Source: Glutamicibacter sp. B1
GTDB lineage: Bacteria; Actinomycetota; Actinomycetes; Actinomycetales; Micrococcaceae
Length of the DNA stretch: 64,000 bases
Direction: 5' to 3'
Assembly (NCBI RefSeq): GCF_039602135.1
Contig: NZ_CP125942.1
Location: 1,488,001 to 1,552,000 of the forward strand
Shown here: positions 1-8,844 of the stretch, piece after piece
Numbering within the stretch: position 1 is the stretch's first letter
Layout: each line of letters begins with the position of its first letter
Notes under the pieces: model-generated
The model's input: only the letters and a program-made list of their open reading frames with translations
Database searches by the model: none
What the model was told of the DNA's origin: nothing
Position numbers and translations under genes: made by a program

Positions 1-10
1 CATTCCCGAT

Positions 11-967
11 TTGTACAGAAAGCGATTTGAAATCAAAGCTACTGACCGCATAGCTACCGCTGGAAGTTGCTTTGCTCAACACATCGCCAAGTACATGCGT
101 TCAAATGGATACAATGTCGTTGATGCTGAACCCGCCCCAGATAATCTAACTAGTTCCGGTGCTGCTGAACACGGGTATGGAATTTACTCTGCACGTTATG
201 GAAATATCTATTATACTCGCCAGCTGGCACAACTTGTGCGAGAAGCCATTGGCGACCGGGTACCTGAAGAAGTCGTCTGGGAACGCGAAGGTAGATATTA
301 CGATGCTCTTCGTCCAACGATTTTCCCAGGCGGACACGCTAACCCAGAATTGGTTTTAAGGCATCGTAAAGTTCACCTTAGGGCTGTGCTCGAGTTATTG
401 AAGCAAGCTAACGTATTTGTCTTTACGATGGGTCTCACGGAAGGATGGGTGTCAAAAACGGACGGCACTGTCTATCCGACGGCCCCTGGAACCGTAGCCG
501 GTTCATTTGATGCTGAAAAGTACGAATTCAAAAACTTTAACTACACAGAAGTCGTTCGAGATTTTCTAGAGTTCCGTATTTTGGCCCGTCGAATCAATCC
601 TAGGATCAAGTTTATTCTCACTGTATCTCCAGTTCCGCTGGCGGCCACAGCAACTGGTGATCATGTACTCACGGCAACTACATACTCTAAAGCGGTGCTT
701 AGGGCCGCTGCAGGCGAGATAATCCGACGCTGCCAAGATGTTGATTATTTCCCGTCGTACGAAGTTATCTCAGCGAGCTACGTGGAAAACTCACCGTTTG
801 ATAAAACTGGACGTAATGTAAAGCCTGAAGCTGTTGAAAAAGTTATGAATTATTTTTTCTCTGAGCATACACCCTTCGAAAATTCTACGTTAACGGGAAA
901 ACAAGAACGTATTGCAGATGAACAGGTTTTCTGTGACGATTCTATTTTGGAGATATTTGCAAAATGA
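11..967 (+). CDS. GSCFA-domain protein (SGNH-like putative esterase), possibly 5'-partial
   Basis: The family-defining motif GSCFA is seen at residues 18-22, followed by a conserved TMGLTEGW segment near residue 140. GSCFA proteins belong to the SGNH-hydrolase superfamily and are usually found in polysaccharide clusters, where a role in adding or removing acyl groups is suspected but not proven for this gene. The first available start is a TTG at 11, but the frame stays open to the window edge, so the true start may lie outside. It overlaps the next gene by 4 bases (ATGA type), so the two are translationally coupled. It heads an operon reaching to about 8.5 kb. The family call is firm; the substrate is unknown. 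Confidence 0.8.
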   Translation: MYRKRFEIKATDRIATAGSCFAQHIAKYMRSNGYNVVDAEPAPDNLTSSGAAEHGYGIYSARYGNIYYTRQLAQLVREAIGDRVPEEVVWEREGRYYDALRPTIFPGGHANPELVLRHRKVHLRAVLELLKQANVFVFTMGLTEGWVSKTDGTVYPTAPGTVAGSFDAEKYEFKNFNYTEVVRDFLEFRILARRINPRIKFILTVSPVPLAATATGDHVLTATTYSKAVLRAAAGEIIRRCQDVDYFPSYEVISASYVENSPFDKTGRNVKPEAVEKVMNYFFSEHTPFENSTLTGKQERIADEQVFCDDSILEIFAK

Positions 968-1740
968 AAATTTGTTTTATCGGTAATTCACATCTTGCGC
1001 CCCTTGCCGTTACGGCCCACGGAGTGGAGCCCAAGTTTCCTAACGAGCAACGTAAGTTTTATATTTCGAGAACTTATGGGAAACAGCCGTTAAAGTTAGT
1101 CGGCGCTAATGATGTGGCCATCCTAGACATGGTCAAAATTGAGGGCGAAAAGGCTTCTGAATCGACAATTTTCACTGAGGATTGGGACCACTTTGTAGTT
1201 CTTGGCTTCGGGTTTTCAGCGGTGTCGTTGATCGAAGGATGGAAAGAATACCAACCTGACATTCTGCCTTTTGACTTTGGTGGGCAATTGCTAACTCCGG
1301 AGGTCTCAGCTTCATACACGAATCACATCATCGCGCAGTCGCAGGCCTCCCGTTTAATCACTATTCTTAGGCGCGTGACGGATAAGCCTATAACTCTTGT
1401 TCCTGCGCCTTTGCCTGCTGAATGGGCAGGAACTGAATCTGGTGAACGCCTCGAAGCGTTTCACACTTTCACAGACAATCTGTCTGAGCAATATTTGATT
1501 GAGAATTATGAAGCTCAAAAAGATCGATTCATATCTAACGGAATCCGCGTTGTCGATCAACCCGAAGAGACCAAGAGCGGCTCTATATGGACCAAGACAA
1601 CTTTTTGTTTAGGGCAACCAGATGGGCCTGATGAGCGGGGATTTTTCGAACGCCGCGATTTTTACCACATGAACAAGACGTTTGGAAAAATGATGCTTTC
1701 TCGCATTATTGATGAATTATATGAGGGGCAAGGGAAGTAG
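964..1740 (+). CDS. SGNH-fold hydrolase-like protein, 258 aa
   Basis: I do not recognise a named family with certainty. The N-terminus reads MKICFIGNSHLA, which fits the first block of SGNH/GDSL hydrolases with Ser9 as nucleophile. Near the C-terminus the segment RRDFYHMNK supplies a D-x-x-H pair, which matches the last SGNH block. No signal peptide or membrane segment is seen, so action on an activated sugar or lipid-linked intermediate in the cytoplasm is more likely than secretion. It lies between the GSCFA gene (4-base overlap) and the pyruvyl transferase (3-base gap), which points to glycan decoration. The hydrolase call is inference from two short motifs. Confidence 0.6.
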   Translation: MKICFIGNSHLAPLAVTAHGVEPKFPNEQRKFYISRTYGKQPLKLVGANDVAILDMVKIEGEKASESTIFTEDWDHFVVLGFGFSAVSLIEGWKEYQPDILPFDFGGQLLTPEVSASYTNHIIAQSQASRLITILRRVTDKPITLVPAPLPAEWAGTESGERLEAFHTFTDNLSEQYLIENYEAQKDRFISNGIRVVDQPEETKSGSIWTKTTFCLGQPDGPDERGFFERRDFYHMNKTFGKMMLSRIIDELYEGQGK

Positions 1741-1743
1741 ACT

Positions 1744-2739
1744 GTGGCTAAAATTGGTTTAGTAGGATTTTTTGGATGGGGCAACTATGGGGACGAGTTG
1801 TTCCACCGAATTTGGGAAAATTCAATCGGTTCGGTGCATGAAACGCAACTATTGCACGACAAGTTGGAGTACCCATACTTCTCACGCTCAGCAGTAGATA
1901 TTGCCAAAGAAGTGGACGCTATTGTTATAGGCGGCGGTGACTTAGTTATCCCGAACAAGATTTCGCCACTCTATTGGAACAAGGCTTGGCTTAACCGCCC
2001 TATATACATTTCAGGTGTCGGAGTCCCAACCTGGATTAAGCATGAAGCCGACGACGTCATGAGTCGTCTACGGACGTTCTTTCAGCATAAAAACGTGAAG
2101 TACATTTCGGCACGCGACCTCGAGAGCGCAGAATGGATCCGAAAAAAACTGACCCCTAATGTTGAGGTTCGCCACCACGCGGATCTCGCATTTAGCGGGA
2201 TTTATCCTCCTGCTAAGAAATTTGAGAAACCAACGATTGGGATTTCTCTTCGCACTCACCGGGCGGGTTCGGATCCGACAGTCTTGCTTAATGCTTGTAG
2301 GGAGCTCCAAAAAGAAGGCTTTGACATCATGAACATCGTGATGGGTACCGGACGCACTCGGGCGGCTGATCTACAGGTCGCAACGGATTTCCCACTAGAG
2401 AATCAGATTATTTTCGATAGCGAGGATATCGATGAAATCAGCTCCACTATTGGTGGCCTCCATACATTAATCTCAAACAAGTTCCACGGAACAGTCGTTG
2501 CAACCACTTACGGAGTTTCTTCCGTGGTGCTCTCTTCGACTTCAAAGTCACGTAATCTTTACCGTCGTTTGGGACGTACCCCTCTACTTTCCAGCGCGAC
2601 TGATGAGAACTTATTACAGAAGGTTCGCTTGGCAGCAATGCCCATTTCTGAAGACGCGATTATGACTTTGCGTTTAGAAGCATATGAAGGCGTGCATGCT
2701 GTCGTTCGGGCAATTAATAATGACTTCCCAGCAAAATAA
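1744..2739 (+). CDS. Polysaccharide pyruvyl transferase family protein
   Basis: Members of this family transfer a pyruvate ketal from phosphoenolpyruvate onto a sugar of a surface polysaccharide. The N-terminus has the glycine-rich GWGNYGDE segment typical of the family. HADLAF near residue 145 and SNKFHGTVVA near residue 240, which carries the conserved His, also fit. The length of 331 aa is normal. The GTG start at 1744 follows a purine-rich stretch (AGGGGCAAGGGAAG) and lies 3 bases after the preceding stop, so it is co-translated. Pyruvylation adds negative charge and in Gram-positive walls can serve as an anchor for SLH-type proteins. The family is well supported; the acceptor sugar is not known. 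Confidence 0.85.
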   Translation: MAKIGLVGFFGWGNYGDELFHRIWENSIGSVHETQLLHDKLEYPYFSRSAVDIAKEVDAIVIGGGDLVIPNKISPLYWNKAWLNRPIYISGVGVPTWIKHEADDVMSRLRTFFQHKNVKYISARDLESAEWIRKKLTPNVEVRHHADLAFSGIYPPAKKFEKPTIGISLRTHRAGSDPTVLLNACRELQKEGFDIMNIVMGTGRTRAADLQVATDFPLENQIIFDSEDIDEISSTIGGLHTLISNKFHGTVVATTYGVSSVVLSSTSKSRNLYRRLGRTPLLSSATDENLLQKVRLAAMPISEDAIMTLRLEAYEGVHAVVRAINNDFPAK

Positions 2740-2832
2740 TGCAGTGAATGAGAGTCTTGGCTCCGAAGAATTTGCGATCAACGGTGCCAAGACAAACGTT
2801 CGTGTTTGGCGCAAAAAATTTGGAGTGCGTAC

Positions 2833-3948
2833 TTGAATTTTGATCTTCTGTCTCGATTCCATGGTGTGATCCCTGCTGGCGGAGTCGGCACGCGGTTGTG
2901 GCCGCTTTCCAGGGCGTCCGCTCCGAAGTTTTTACACGACCTAACGGGATCTGGATCGACTTTGATTCGGGCTACTTACGACCGTCTGGTTCCGTTAGCT
3001 GGCGAACGCATCATGGTGGTCACGGGACGTGCGCACCGCGGAGCTGTAGTATCTCAGCTGCCTGAGATATGCCACGAAGATCTGGTGCTCGAACCGGAGC
3101 CACGGGATTCTGCAGCTGCCATCGGCTTAGCGGCAGCGATCCTCTACCGTCGTGACCCTAACGTCATTATGGGATCCTTTGCTGCGGATCAGGTCATCGA
3201 GCCGGTTGAAGTATTTCAAGCTACGTTACGTGAAGCGATTTACACTGCGGCAACAGGAAAAATCGTGACGTTAGGCATCCATCCAACACAGCCCTCAAGC
3301 GGATTTGGATACATACAGTCCGGTGAGCCGCTTCAGATACCCAATGCCCCGACTGCAAGAAGCGTGATCCAGTTCGTAGAGAAACCTGATGAGGACACCG
3401 CTAGGAAGTATTTGGCCACCGGTGGGTTCTTGTGGAATGCGGGCATGTTTGTTGCCCCCGTAGGTCTGTTGCTCAAACATCTTGAAATCAATGAACCCGA
3501 GCTTTATGACGGCCTGATGAAGATTGCCGACGCGTGGGACACCGAACAAAGGGATACTGTTCTGGGGGAAGTTTGGCCTGGCCTTCCTAAGATTGCCATC
3601 GACTACGCGGTAGCGGAACCCGCAGCTCAGGCCGGGGATGTCGCAGTGGTACCAGGAATTTTCAATTGGGATGATGTAGGCGACTTCGCCGCGATAGGCC
3701 GACTGAACAAAGGCAGCGCGGAACAGGGAATAATTAATCTGGGAGGCGAAGCAGTGAGAGTCTATGCGGACAATGCAACCGGAGTCGTCTATTCAGATCG
3801 CCCGCGAGTGGTGGCCCTCGTAGGAATCGAAGACGTAGTTGTGGTAGATACTGCCGATGCCTTACTAGTGACCACTAAAGAGCATGCACAGAAAGTCAAA
3901 CAGACCGTTGAGGCTTTAAAGGCCGATGGCGAGCACGAAGTTCTGTAG
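2833..3948 (+). CDS. manC: Mannose-1-phosphate guanylyltransferase
   Basis: Makes GDP-mannose from GTP and mannose-1-phosphate. The nucleotidyltransferase signature IPAGGVGTRLWPLSR is seen near residue 15, followed by the mannose-specific FLWNAGMF and FNWDDVGDF segments. It is about 371 aa long, the short single-domain form common in Actinobacteria without the isomerase half. I place the start at TTG 2833 because GGAG at 2822-2825 sits 7 bases upstream; an in-frame TTG at 2806 lacks a ribosome site. The 93-base gap after the pyruvyl transferase gene could hold a promoter, but none is clear. It pairs with the phosphomannomutase gene downstream. Confidence 0.93.
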   Translation: MNFDLLSRFHGVIPAGGVGTRLWPLSRASAPKFLHDLTGSGSTLIRATYDRLVPLAGERIMVVTGRAHRGAVVSQLPEICHEDLVLEPEPRDSAAAIGLAAAILYRRDPNVIMGSFAADQVIEPVEVFQATLREAIYTAATGKIVTLGIHPTQPSSGFGYIQSGEPLQIPNAPTARSVIQFVEKPDEDTARKYLATGGFLWNAGMFVAPVGLLLKHLEINEPELYDGLMKIADAWDTEQRDTVLGEVWPGLPKIAIDYAVAEPAAQAGDVAVVPGIFNWDDVGDFAAIGRLNKGSAEQGIINLGGEAVRVYADNATGVVYSDRPRVVALVGIEDVVVVDTADALLVTTKEHAQKVKQTVEALKADGEHEVL

Positions 3949-4107
3949 CATTTTCACGTGCCGATGTCCTAGGGTGCGATCTCAAATCGTGTTTGGGTAC
4001 CTTTCCGTCGAGGCAGGATAGGCGTGGCAATTAGAAGACAGCAACCGTAATTGTTGTGGACCTTGGTTGTCGATGCACTAATAGTTGTTGATAAAAGTAG
4101 AAAGAAC

Positions 4108-5541
4108 GTGGTCTCAAAGTTGTCAAACGAAACAATTGACCTGTACGAATGTTTCAAGGCCTACGACGTTCGGGGCGTTGTCGGACAAAGCCTAAACGCG
4201 GAAGCGGTAGAGGCTATTGGGGCCGCCTTCGTCGATGTGCTGACCCTAGACGGACAGGACGTCTTCATTGGTGGTGACATGCGCCCTTCAAGTATGACCT
4301 TTGCTCAGGCGTTCGCGCGAGGTGCAACCCAACGTGGTGCGAATGTTGTGATGTTGGGACTCATATCCACCGACGTACTATATTTCGCTACCGGTAAGCA
4401 TCAGAACGCTGGTGTCGTTTTTACCGCAAGTCACAATCCAGGCCAATACAACGGTATCAAGATGGCAAAATCTGGGGCGCGTCCGGTTTCTTCTGATAAC
4501 GGCTTGTTCGAAATCCGAGACCTGGCTCAGGATTATCTTGACAAGGGTCTTCCGGCCGCGAATGGTAGACCTCGAGGAAATATCAGTGAGCTTGATGTTC
4601 TGAGCGATTACGCAGCGTACCTACGAGAGTTAGTGGATTTATCTAAAATCCGACCGCTGAAGCTCGTTATTGACGCGGGCAACGGAATGGGAGGACTGAC
4701 TACCCCTGCGGTTCTCGGCGATGCGTTGCTCCCCGGGCTGCCACTGGATATTGTGCCACTCTATTTTGAGCTTGATGGAACTTTCCCAAACCATCCGGCC
4801 AATCCGCTGGAACCCGAAAACCTAGTCGATCTGCAGACCGCGGTAGTCGAGCATGGAGCTGATTTAGGACTCGCCTTTGATGGTGACGCAGATCGATGCT
4901 TCGTGATCGATGAGCGTGGCATGCCGTTGTCACCGAGCGCGATTACAGCTCTGGTATCGGTGCGTGAAATCGTTCGGGTTAAGGGTGAGGGGGAGGAACA
5001 ACCCGTGATTATCCACAATTTGATTACCTCCAAAGCAGTGCCTGAGTTTGTTGAGAAGGCAGGTGGTATTGCAGTAATGACTCGCGTGGGCCACTCGTTT
5101 ATCAAGGCCGAAATGGCTGTTCAGGGTGCCGTGTTCGGCGGTGAGCACTCTGCGCACTATTACTTCCGAGATTTTTATAATGCGGACACAGGAATGCTCG
5201 CTGCAATGCATGTTTTGGCCGCCTTGGGTGGACAAGATTTACCACTATCGGAACTTGGCAAGGAATTTGAGCCTTATGTCGCTACAGGTGAGATCAATTC
5301 CAAGGTTGAAGATAAGACAGAAGCTATCGACCGCGTTTTGAAGCATTTTGCTGACCGACCTGTGGAAGTTACCAATATGGACGGAACAACAGTCGCGGCG
5401 ACAGACGGGAGCTGGTGGTTCAACCTACGCCCGTCTAATACCGAACCGTTCTTACGATTTAACGGTGAAGGTTCCACGGCGGAGATTATTGAACCTATTC
5501 GCGATAAGGTGCTAGCGATAGTGCGCAGCTCTACTAATTGA
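4108..5541 (+). CDS. manB: Phosphomannomutase/phosphoglucomutase
   Basis: Interconverts hexose-6-phosphate and hexose-1-phosphate and so feeds the GDP-mannose enzyme encoded just upstream. The alpha-D-phosphohexomutase signatures are all present: the phosphoserine loop TASHNPGQYNG near residue 108, the metal-binding DGDADRCF, the sugar-specificity loop GGEHSAHYYF, and the C-terminal RPSNTEPFLR. GTG 4108 is preferred over the upstream TTG 4051 because AGAAAG lies directly before it and the homologous part begins at residue 13 from there. The 159-base gap upstream contains a TAATAG hexamer near 4080 that could be a -10 element, which would let manB be transcribed separately. Confidence 0.92.
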   Translation: MVSKLSNETIDLYECFKAYDVRGVVGQSLNAEAVEAIGAAFVDVLTLDGQDVFIGGDMRPSSMTFAQAFARGATQRGANVVMLGLISTDVLYFATGKHQNAGVVFTASHNPGQYNGIKMAKSGARPVSSDNGLFEIRDLAQDYLDKGLPAANGRPRGNISELDVLSDYAAYLRELVDLSKIRPLKLVIDAGNGMGGLTTPAVLGDALLPGLPLDIVPLYFELDGTFPNHPANPLEPENLVDLQTAVVEHGADLGLAFDGDADRCFVIDERGMPLSPSAITALVSVREIVRVKGEGEEQPVIIHNLITSKAVPEFVEKAGGIAVMTRVGHSFIKAEMAVQGAVFGGEHSAHYYFRDFYNADTGMLAAMHVLAALGGQDLPLSELGKEFEPYVATGEINSKVEDKTEAIDRVLKHFADRPVEVTNMDGTTVAATDGSWWFNLRPSNTEPFLRFNGEGSTAEIIEPIRDKVLAIVRSSTN

Positions 5542-5559
5542 ACTGAAGGGATCTACAAG

Positions 5560-7305
5560 GTGTCGGATAAACGTAACGTACAAAAAAGAGACTCTGAAAT
5601 CATTCTAAATGAACTAGAATTGACGCTAGAAGAACTCGATAAGGCTCACGCAGAGATCTCGCGGCTGGTTAGGATCGCTCGTAAACAGAAAGATTCCTTG
5701 CTTGAAGCAGGAATGAACTCGGTCGGCGATTCGAGGACAGAAATAATGTCTGTTCTCAAGAATCTACCTGAGATCACTTCACGATATGATGGCGTGAAAG
5801 CGCTGGATTTCTACACCCGAGAAAAGAAGTACAATCTCGCTCAAATTTGGGCAAAAGCTATTCAGACACGCCTCGGAAAGTATGAGGCGTTCAACAAGAG
5901 CCTTAGAACCCTTCACGTGAAGCTCGGCAATTCTGCGGAAGCAGTGAAGCTTTCATATAAACTCGCACGTCCCAATGATGCAAATAGTCTTGCTGCTGTG
6001 CGTAAATTGGAAGGGCGCTATAAAGAGCTGCATGGGTGGATTCCTCGATTGCCAGGACCCATCAAACCATTGAATGATCGAGTCCCTGGGCGAATTCTGC
6101 ACTTAGTGAAGGAAAGTCGACCGTTTTTATCCAACGGATTCGTGGCTCGAAGCCATAAGAATTTTGTGGCTGAAAAGCAAGCAGGACTTGAACCAATCGT
6201 TATCACCGAACCCGGTTTTCCAAACAATATTGGTAATCGTTTCCAGGGAGTTTTCGATGGTATCACCCATGTGAGGCTCAGCGCAGGGGAAATGCCTTAC
6301 GACCAAATTCCAGCGGATTCTTATTTGCAATTATTTGCAGAACTCGCCTATGAAGAAGTGAAGAGATTCAAACCAGAAGCTATCCATGTAAGCTCGGGCC
6401 GCCGTGGATACGACACGGCCTTAGTAGGATTGGCATTACAGGCGAAAACCGGAATACCTTTGGTCTATGAAGTCCGTTCTTTCTTTGAAGGCAATTGGAC
6501 CGGTGACATGGAAATAGAATGTGAAGGGGAAACCTTCCAAGCGCGCATGAACGTTGAAAGCATCTGCATGAATAACGCTGATAGAATTCTAACTATTGGT
6601 GAGTCTATGAAGGCAGAACTGATTGAACGCGGCGTTCCTGAGGCAAAAATCGGTGTTATTCCTAACGCAGTTGATCCTTCTCAGTTCTCGCCTACCCCCC
6701 GAAATATGGAAATTTCGACACAACTTGGAATTGGTGACATTGCTACGTTCGGCTATGTATCGAACATGGATCACTACCGTGAATCGCAAGAGACGCTAAT
6801 CCAAACTTGTCATGAGCTTAAGGTACGTGGCTCTAAAATGAAGTGCGTACTAGTTGGGGGAGGTCCACGTATGGCTGAACTCCAGAAAATGGCAGATGCT
6901 TTGGAAATCAGTGAATTATGCATTTTTACTGGGCCTGTAGATCATAATAATATTCAGGAATATTACTCCCTGATTGATTTTTTTGTGATTCCAAGGATCC
7001 CAGAGCGTGCAGCCACCTACGTAACGCCGCTCAAACCCTTTGAAGCGATGGCGCAAAAAAAGCCGATCATTGTTAGTGACCTTCCAGCCTTGGTTGAAAT
7101 TGCTGACCCGCCGAATCGAGGCCTGAGCTTTGAACCGGGCAACTACAAAGCACTTGCCGATTGCCTACAAGAACTTGAAACAAATAGGGCTTTGGCTGAG
7201 AGAATTGCTCAAGCAGGGTACGACTGGGTAACCAATAACAGAACCTGGGAATTGAACGGCCAACGCTACGTTGAGGAATTTGCAAAGGTTAGGGTTTCAA
7301 AGTGA
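5560..7305 (+). CDS. Glycosyltransferase family 4 protein with N-terminal coiled coil
   Basis: A 581-aa two-part protein. Residues 10-60 are rich in Glu/Leu heptads and should form a coiled coil. Residues 170-575 form a GT-B glycosyltransferase, with an IPNAVDP loop near 367 and the acidic TPLKPFEAMA motif near 490 that contacts the sugar-nucleotide. The GTG start at 5560 has GAAGGG 9 bases upstream. It overlaps the next glycosyltransferase by 4 bases. It is clearly related to the 579-aa glycosyltransferase encoded near 23.2-24.9 kb: both have VYEVR followed by a Trp-containing segment, then PR-x-TPLKP-x-EAMA. Donor and acceptor sugars cannot be told from sequence. Confidence 0.85.
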   Translation: MSDKRNVQKRDSEIILNELELTLEELDKAHAEISRLVRIARKQKDSLLEAGMNSVGDSRTEIMSVLKNLPEITSRYDGVKALDFYTREKKYNLAQIWAKAIQTRLGKYEAFNKSLRTLHVKLGNSAEAVKLSYKLARPNDANSLAAVRKLEGRYKELHGWIPRLPGPIKPLNDRVPGRILHLVKESRPFLSNGFVARSHKNFVAEKQAGLEPIVITEPGFPNNIGNRFQGVFDGITHVRLSAGEMPYDQIPADSYLQLFAELAYEEVKRFKPEAIHVSSGRRGYDTALVGLALQAKTGIPLVYEVRSFFEGNWTGDMEIECEGETFQARMNVESICMNNADRILTIGESMKAELIERGVPEAKIGVIPNAVDPSQFSPTPRNMEISTQLGIGDIATFGYVSNMDHYRESQETLIQTCHELKVRGSKMKCVLVGGGPRMAELQKMADALEISELCIFTGPVDHNNIQEYYSLIDFFVIPRIPERAATYVTPLKPFEAMAQKKPIIVSDLPALVEIADPPNRGLSFEPGNYKALADCLQELETNRALAERIAQAGYDWVTNNRTWELNGQRYVEEFAKVRVSK

Positions 7306-8471
7306 AGTCAAATCTACTAGGTTACAAAAGCACCTCATTTTCTCCCATGGAGGATGCTTTTAGGACAATGAGGTCATCGGGACTGGATACCGAGGAACAG
7401 CACCTGTTGTTTTATACGCCGGTAGCACGTGTAAACCCCTATCAAGATCTGATTTATCGGTCGTTCCCTGATGCCGGGTTCAGTGTTGCACCCGTGTTGA
7501 CGCCGTCGACAATTAATCAACTCATGAATTTCCCAGTAGCTACCAAAACGAAATCTATCCACCTGCACTGGAACTCATGGATGACGCAAGGGAGCGAGAA
7601 CGAAGCTGCCGCGAGGTCAAGAGGATTGGGCGCAGTGGGACGAGTAGCCCGCCTCAGAGATCAAGGGTTTAACGTTATCTGGTCGGTCCATAACGTTTTT
7701 CCGCATGATGCCGAATATGTTGATGTTGAATTAGAGATTCAGCAGAAGATATCTGATGTATCAACTATCATTCACACGATGTCCACGGCATCATTGAATG
7801 ATCTCAAAGAGTACACTTCGATCGACCCGGAAAAAATCCTAGTATCTCCGCACCCAAGCTATGTTGGTTCATACCCAAATTACATCAGTAAGACTGAAGC
7901 CCGCTCACGTCTTGGAATCGATGGCGATGAGATCGTTTTGGTCATGTTCGGTGCGATAAAAGCATACAAAGGCTTGCTGAAATCACTGGATGCCTTTGAC
8001 CAACTTAGAAGGATGCGCCCGAATTCTCGTTTTAGGTTAATTGTAGCCGGCAAAGCGGACGATTCGCCGGAATCTCAAGAGTTTGTTCAGAGGGCTTTAA
8101 GTCATCCGTTTGTTTTAATTGAGAATCAGACGATTCCAAATGACCGTGTTCAGATCTATCTGAATGCCGCAGATCTTGGCCTTGCTAACTACACCCGTTC
8201 CCTTAATAGTGGCGCGGTGCTTCTGTATGGAAGCTTCGGTTTACCCACTGTCGTCGCCGATACCGGTACGTTTCGCTGCGAACTTGATCCGACCAGTACC
8301 ATATTTGTTCAGGGAAACTCCACGGAAGAATTTGCTGATTCGATTTCTGAAGGGGTCAAACTTGCGGCTTCCAAGGAAGCTTCGCGTTCGTTGAAAGAAT
8401 GGCATCAAACGCTAGATTCGGCAATAGTCAGTAGAAAATTTGCGGATGATCTAATTGCCCGCCTGAAGTAG
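7302..8471 (+). CDS. Glycosyltransferase (GT-B fold, GumK-like)
   Basis: A 389-aa glycosyltransferase. Visible landmarks are HLHWNSWM near residue 87, the WSVHNVFPHD segment near residue 126, and a nucleotide-sugar half with VMFGAIKAYKGL near 210. The WSVHN-x-x-PHD pattern is seen in the GumK-type subgroup of GT-B enzymes acting in exopolysaccharide assembly; this assignment is from memory of the family. The GTG start overlaps the stop of the previous gene (GTGA), which ties the two glycosyltransferases to sequential steps. It ends the first operon: a hairpin followed by TTTT lies about 30 bases downstream. Confidence 0.8.
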   Translation: MKSNLLGYKSTSFSPMEDAFRTMRSSGLDTEEQHLLFYTPVARVNPYQDLIYRSFPDAGFSVAPVLTPSTINQLMNFPVATKTKSIHLHWNSWMTQGSENEAAARSRGLGAVGRVARLRDQGFNVIWSVHNVFPHDAEYVDVELEIQQKISDVSTIIHTMSTASLNDLKEYTSIDPEKILVSPHPSYVGSYPNYISKTEARSRLGIDGDEIVLVMFGAIKAYKGLLKSLDAFDQLRRMRPNSRFRLIVAGKADDSPESQEFVQRALSHPFVLIENQTIPNDRVQIYLNAADLGLANYTRSLNSGAVLLYGSFGLPTVVADTGTFRCELDPTSTIFVQGNSTEEFADSISEGVKLAASKEASRSLKEWHQTLDSAIVSRKFADDLIARLK

Positions 8472-8503
8472 GTGAATGGAGAATTTTCCGTATAGGGTGT
8501 AGG

Positions 8504-8525
8504 CCTGACAATCTGTCGGGTTTTC
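8504..8525 (+). terminator. Intrinsic terminator of the first polysaccharide operon
   Basis: CCTGACA at 8504-8510 pairs with TGTCGGG at 8514-8520 (seven pairs with one G-U, loop ATC) and is followed by TTTTC. It is short but correctly placed 33 bases after the last glycosyltransferase stop. Confidence 0.55.
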
Positions 8526-8791
8526 GTTAAGTTTGATGGTAGACCTTCGGCAGATAAATAGAAAACTCGTAGTAGGTTCGCTCCGAATGACTATTTTTTA
8601 CAGTTAAACATTAGGTACGTGCGTAACGAAAATGAGAGCAAAGTTCTCATAGACATTCACTCAGCTAATTGTGCAAGTGGTATTCTCATGGCCGTTTCGG
8701 TGTGACATCGTTTGGAACGAGTGGAGTAACGCATGCTATGTGAAAGCATGGAACGGGCTCTTGCAACAAGCCACCTGCCACCCTTTTTCTA
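8526..8791. other. Non-coding AT-rich spacer
   Basis: Between the terminator and the promoter of the hydrolase-acetyltransferase gene there is a stretch of about 270 bases with no convincing gene. The only structure I noticed is a six-pair hairpin (CATGCT/AGCATG) near 8732-8751. No RNA gene or repeat was recognised. Confidence 0.4.
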
Positions 8792-8820
8792 TTGTCAGTT
8801 TGTAACTGGTTTACTAATTT
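8792..8820 (+). promoter_or_regulatory. Promoter of the hydrolase-acetyltransferase fusion gene
   Basis: TTGTCA at 8792-8797 and TAATTT at 8815-8820 are separated by exactly 17 bases, which fits a housekeeping sigma-A-type promoter. Transcription would begin near 8827, giving a leader of about 18 bases that carries the GGAG ribosome site at 8835-8838. Confidence 0.55.
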
Positions 8821-8844
8821 CGTCATCAATTTTTGGAGTACCTC

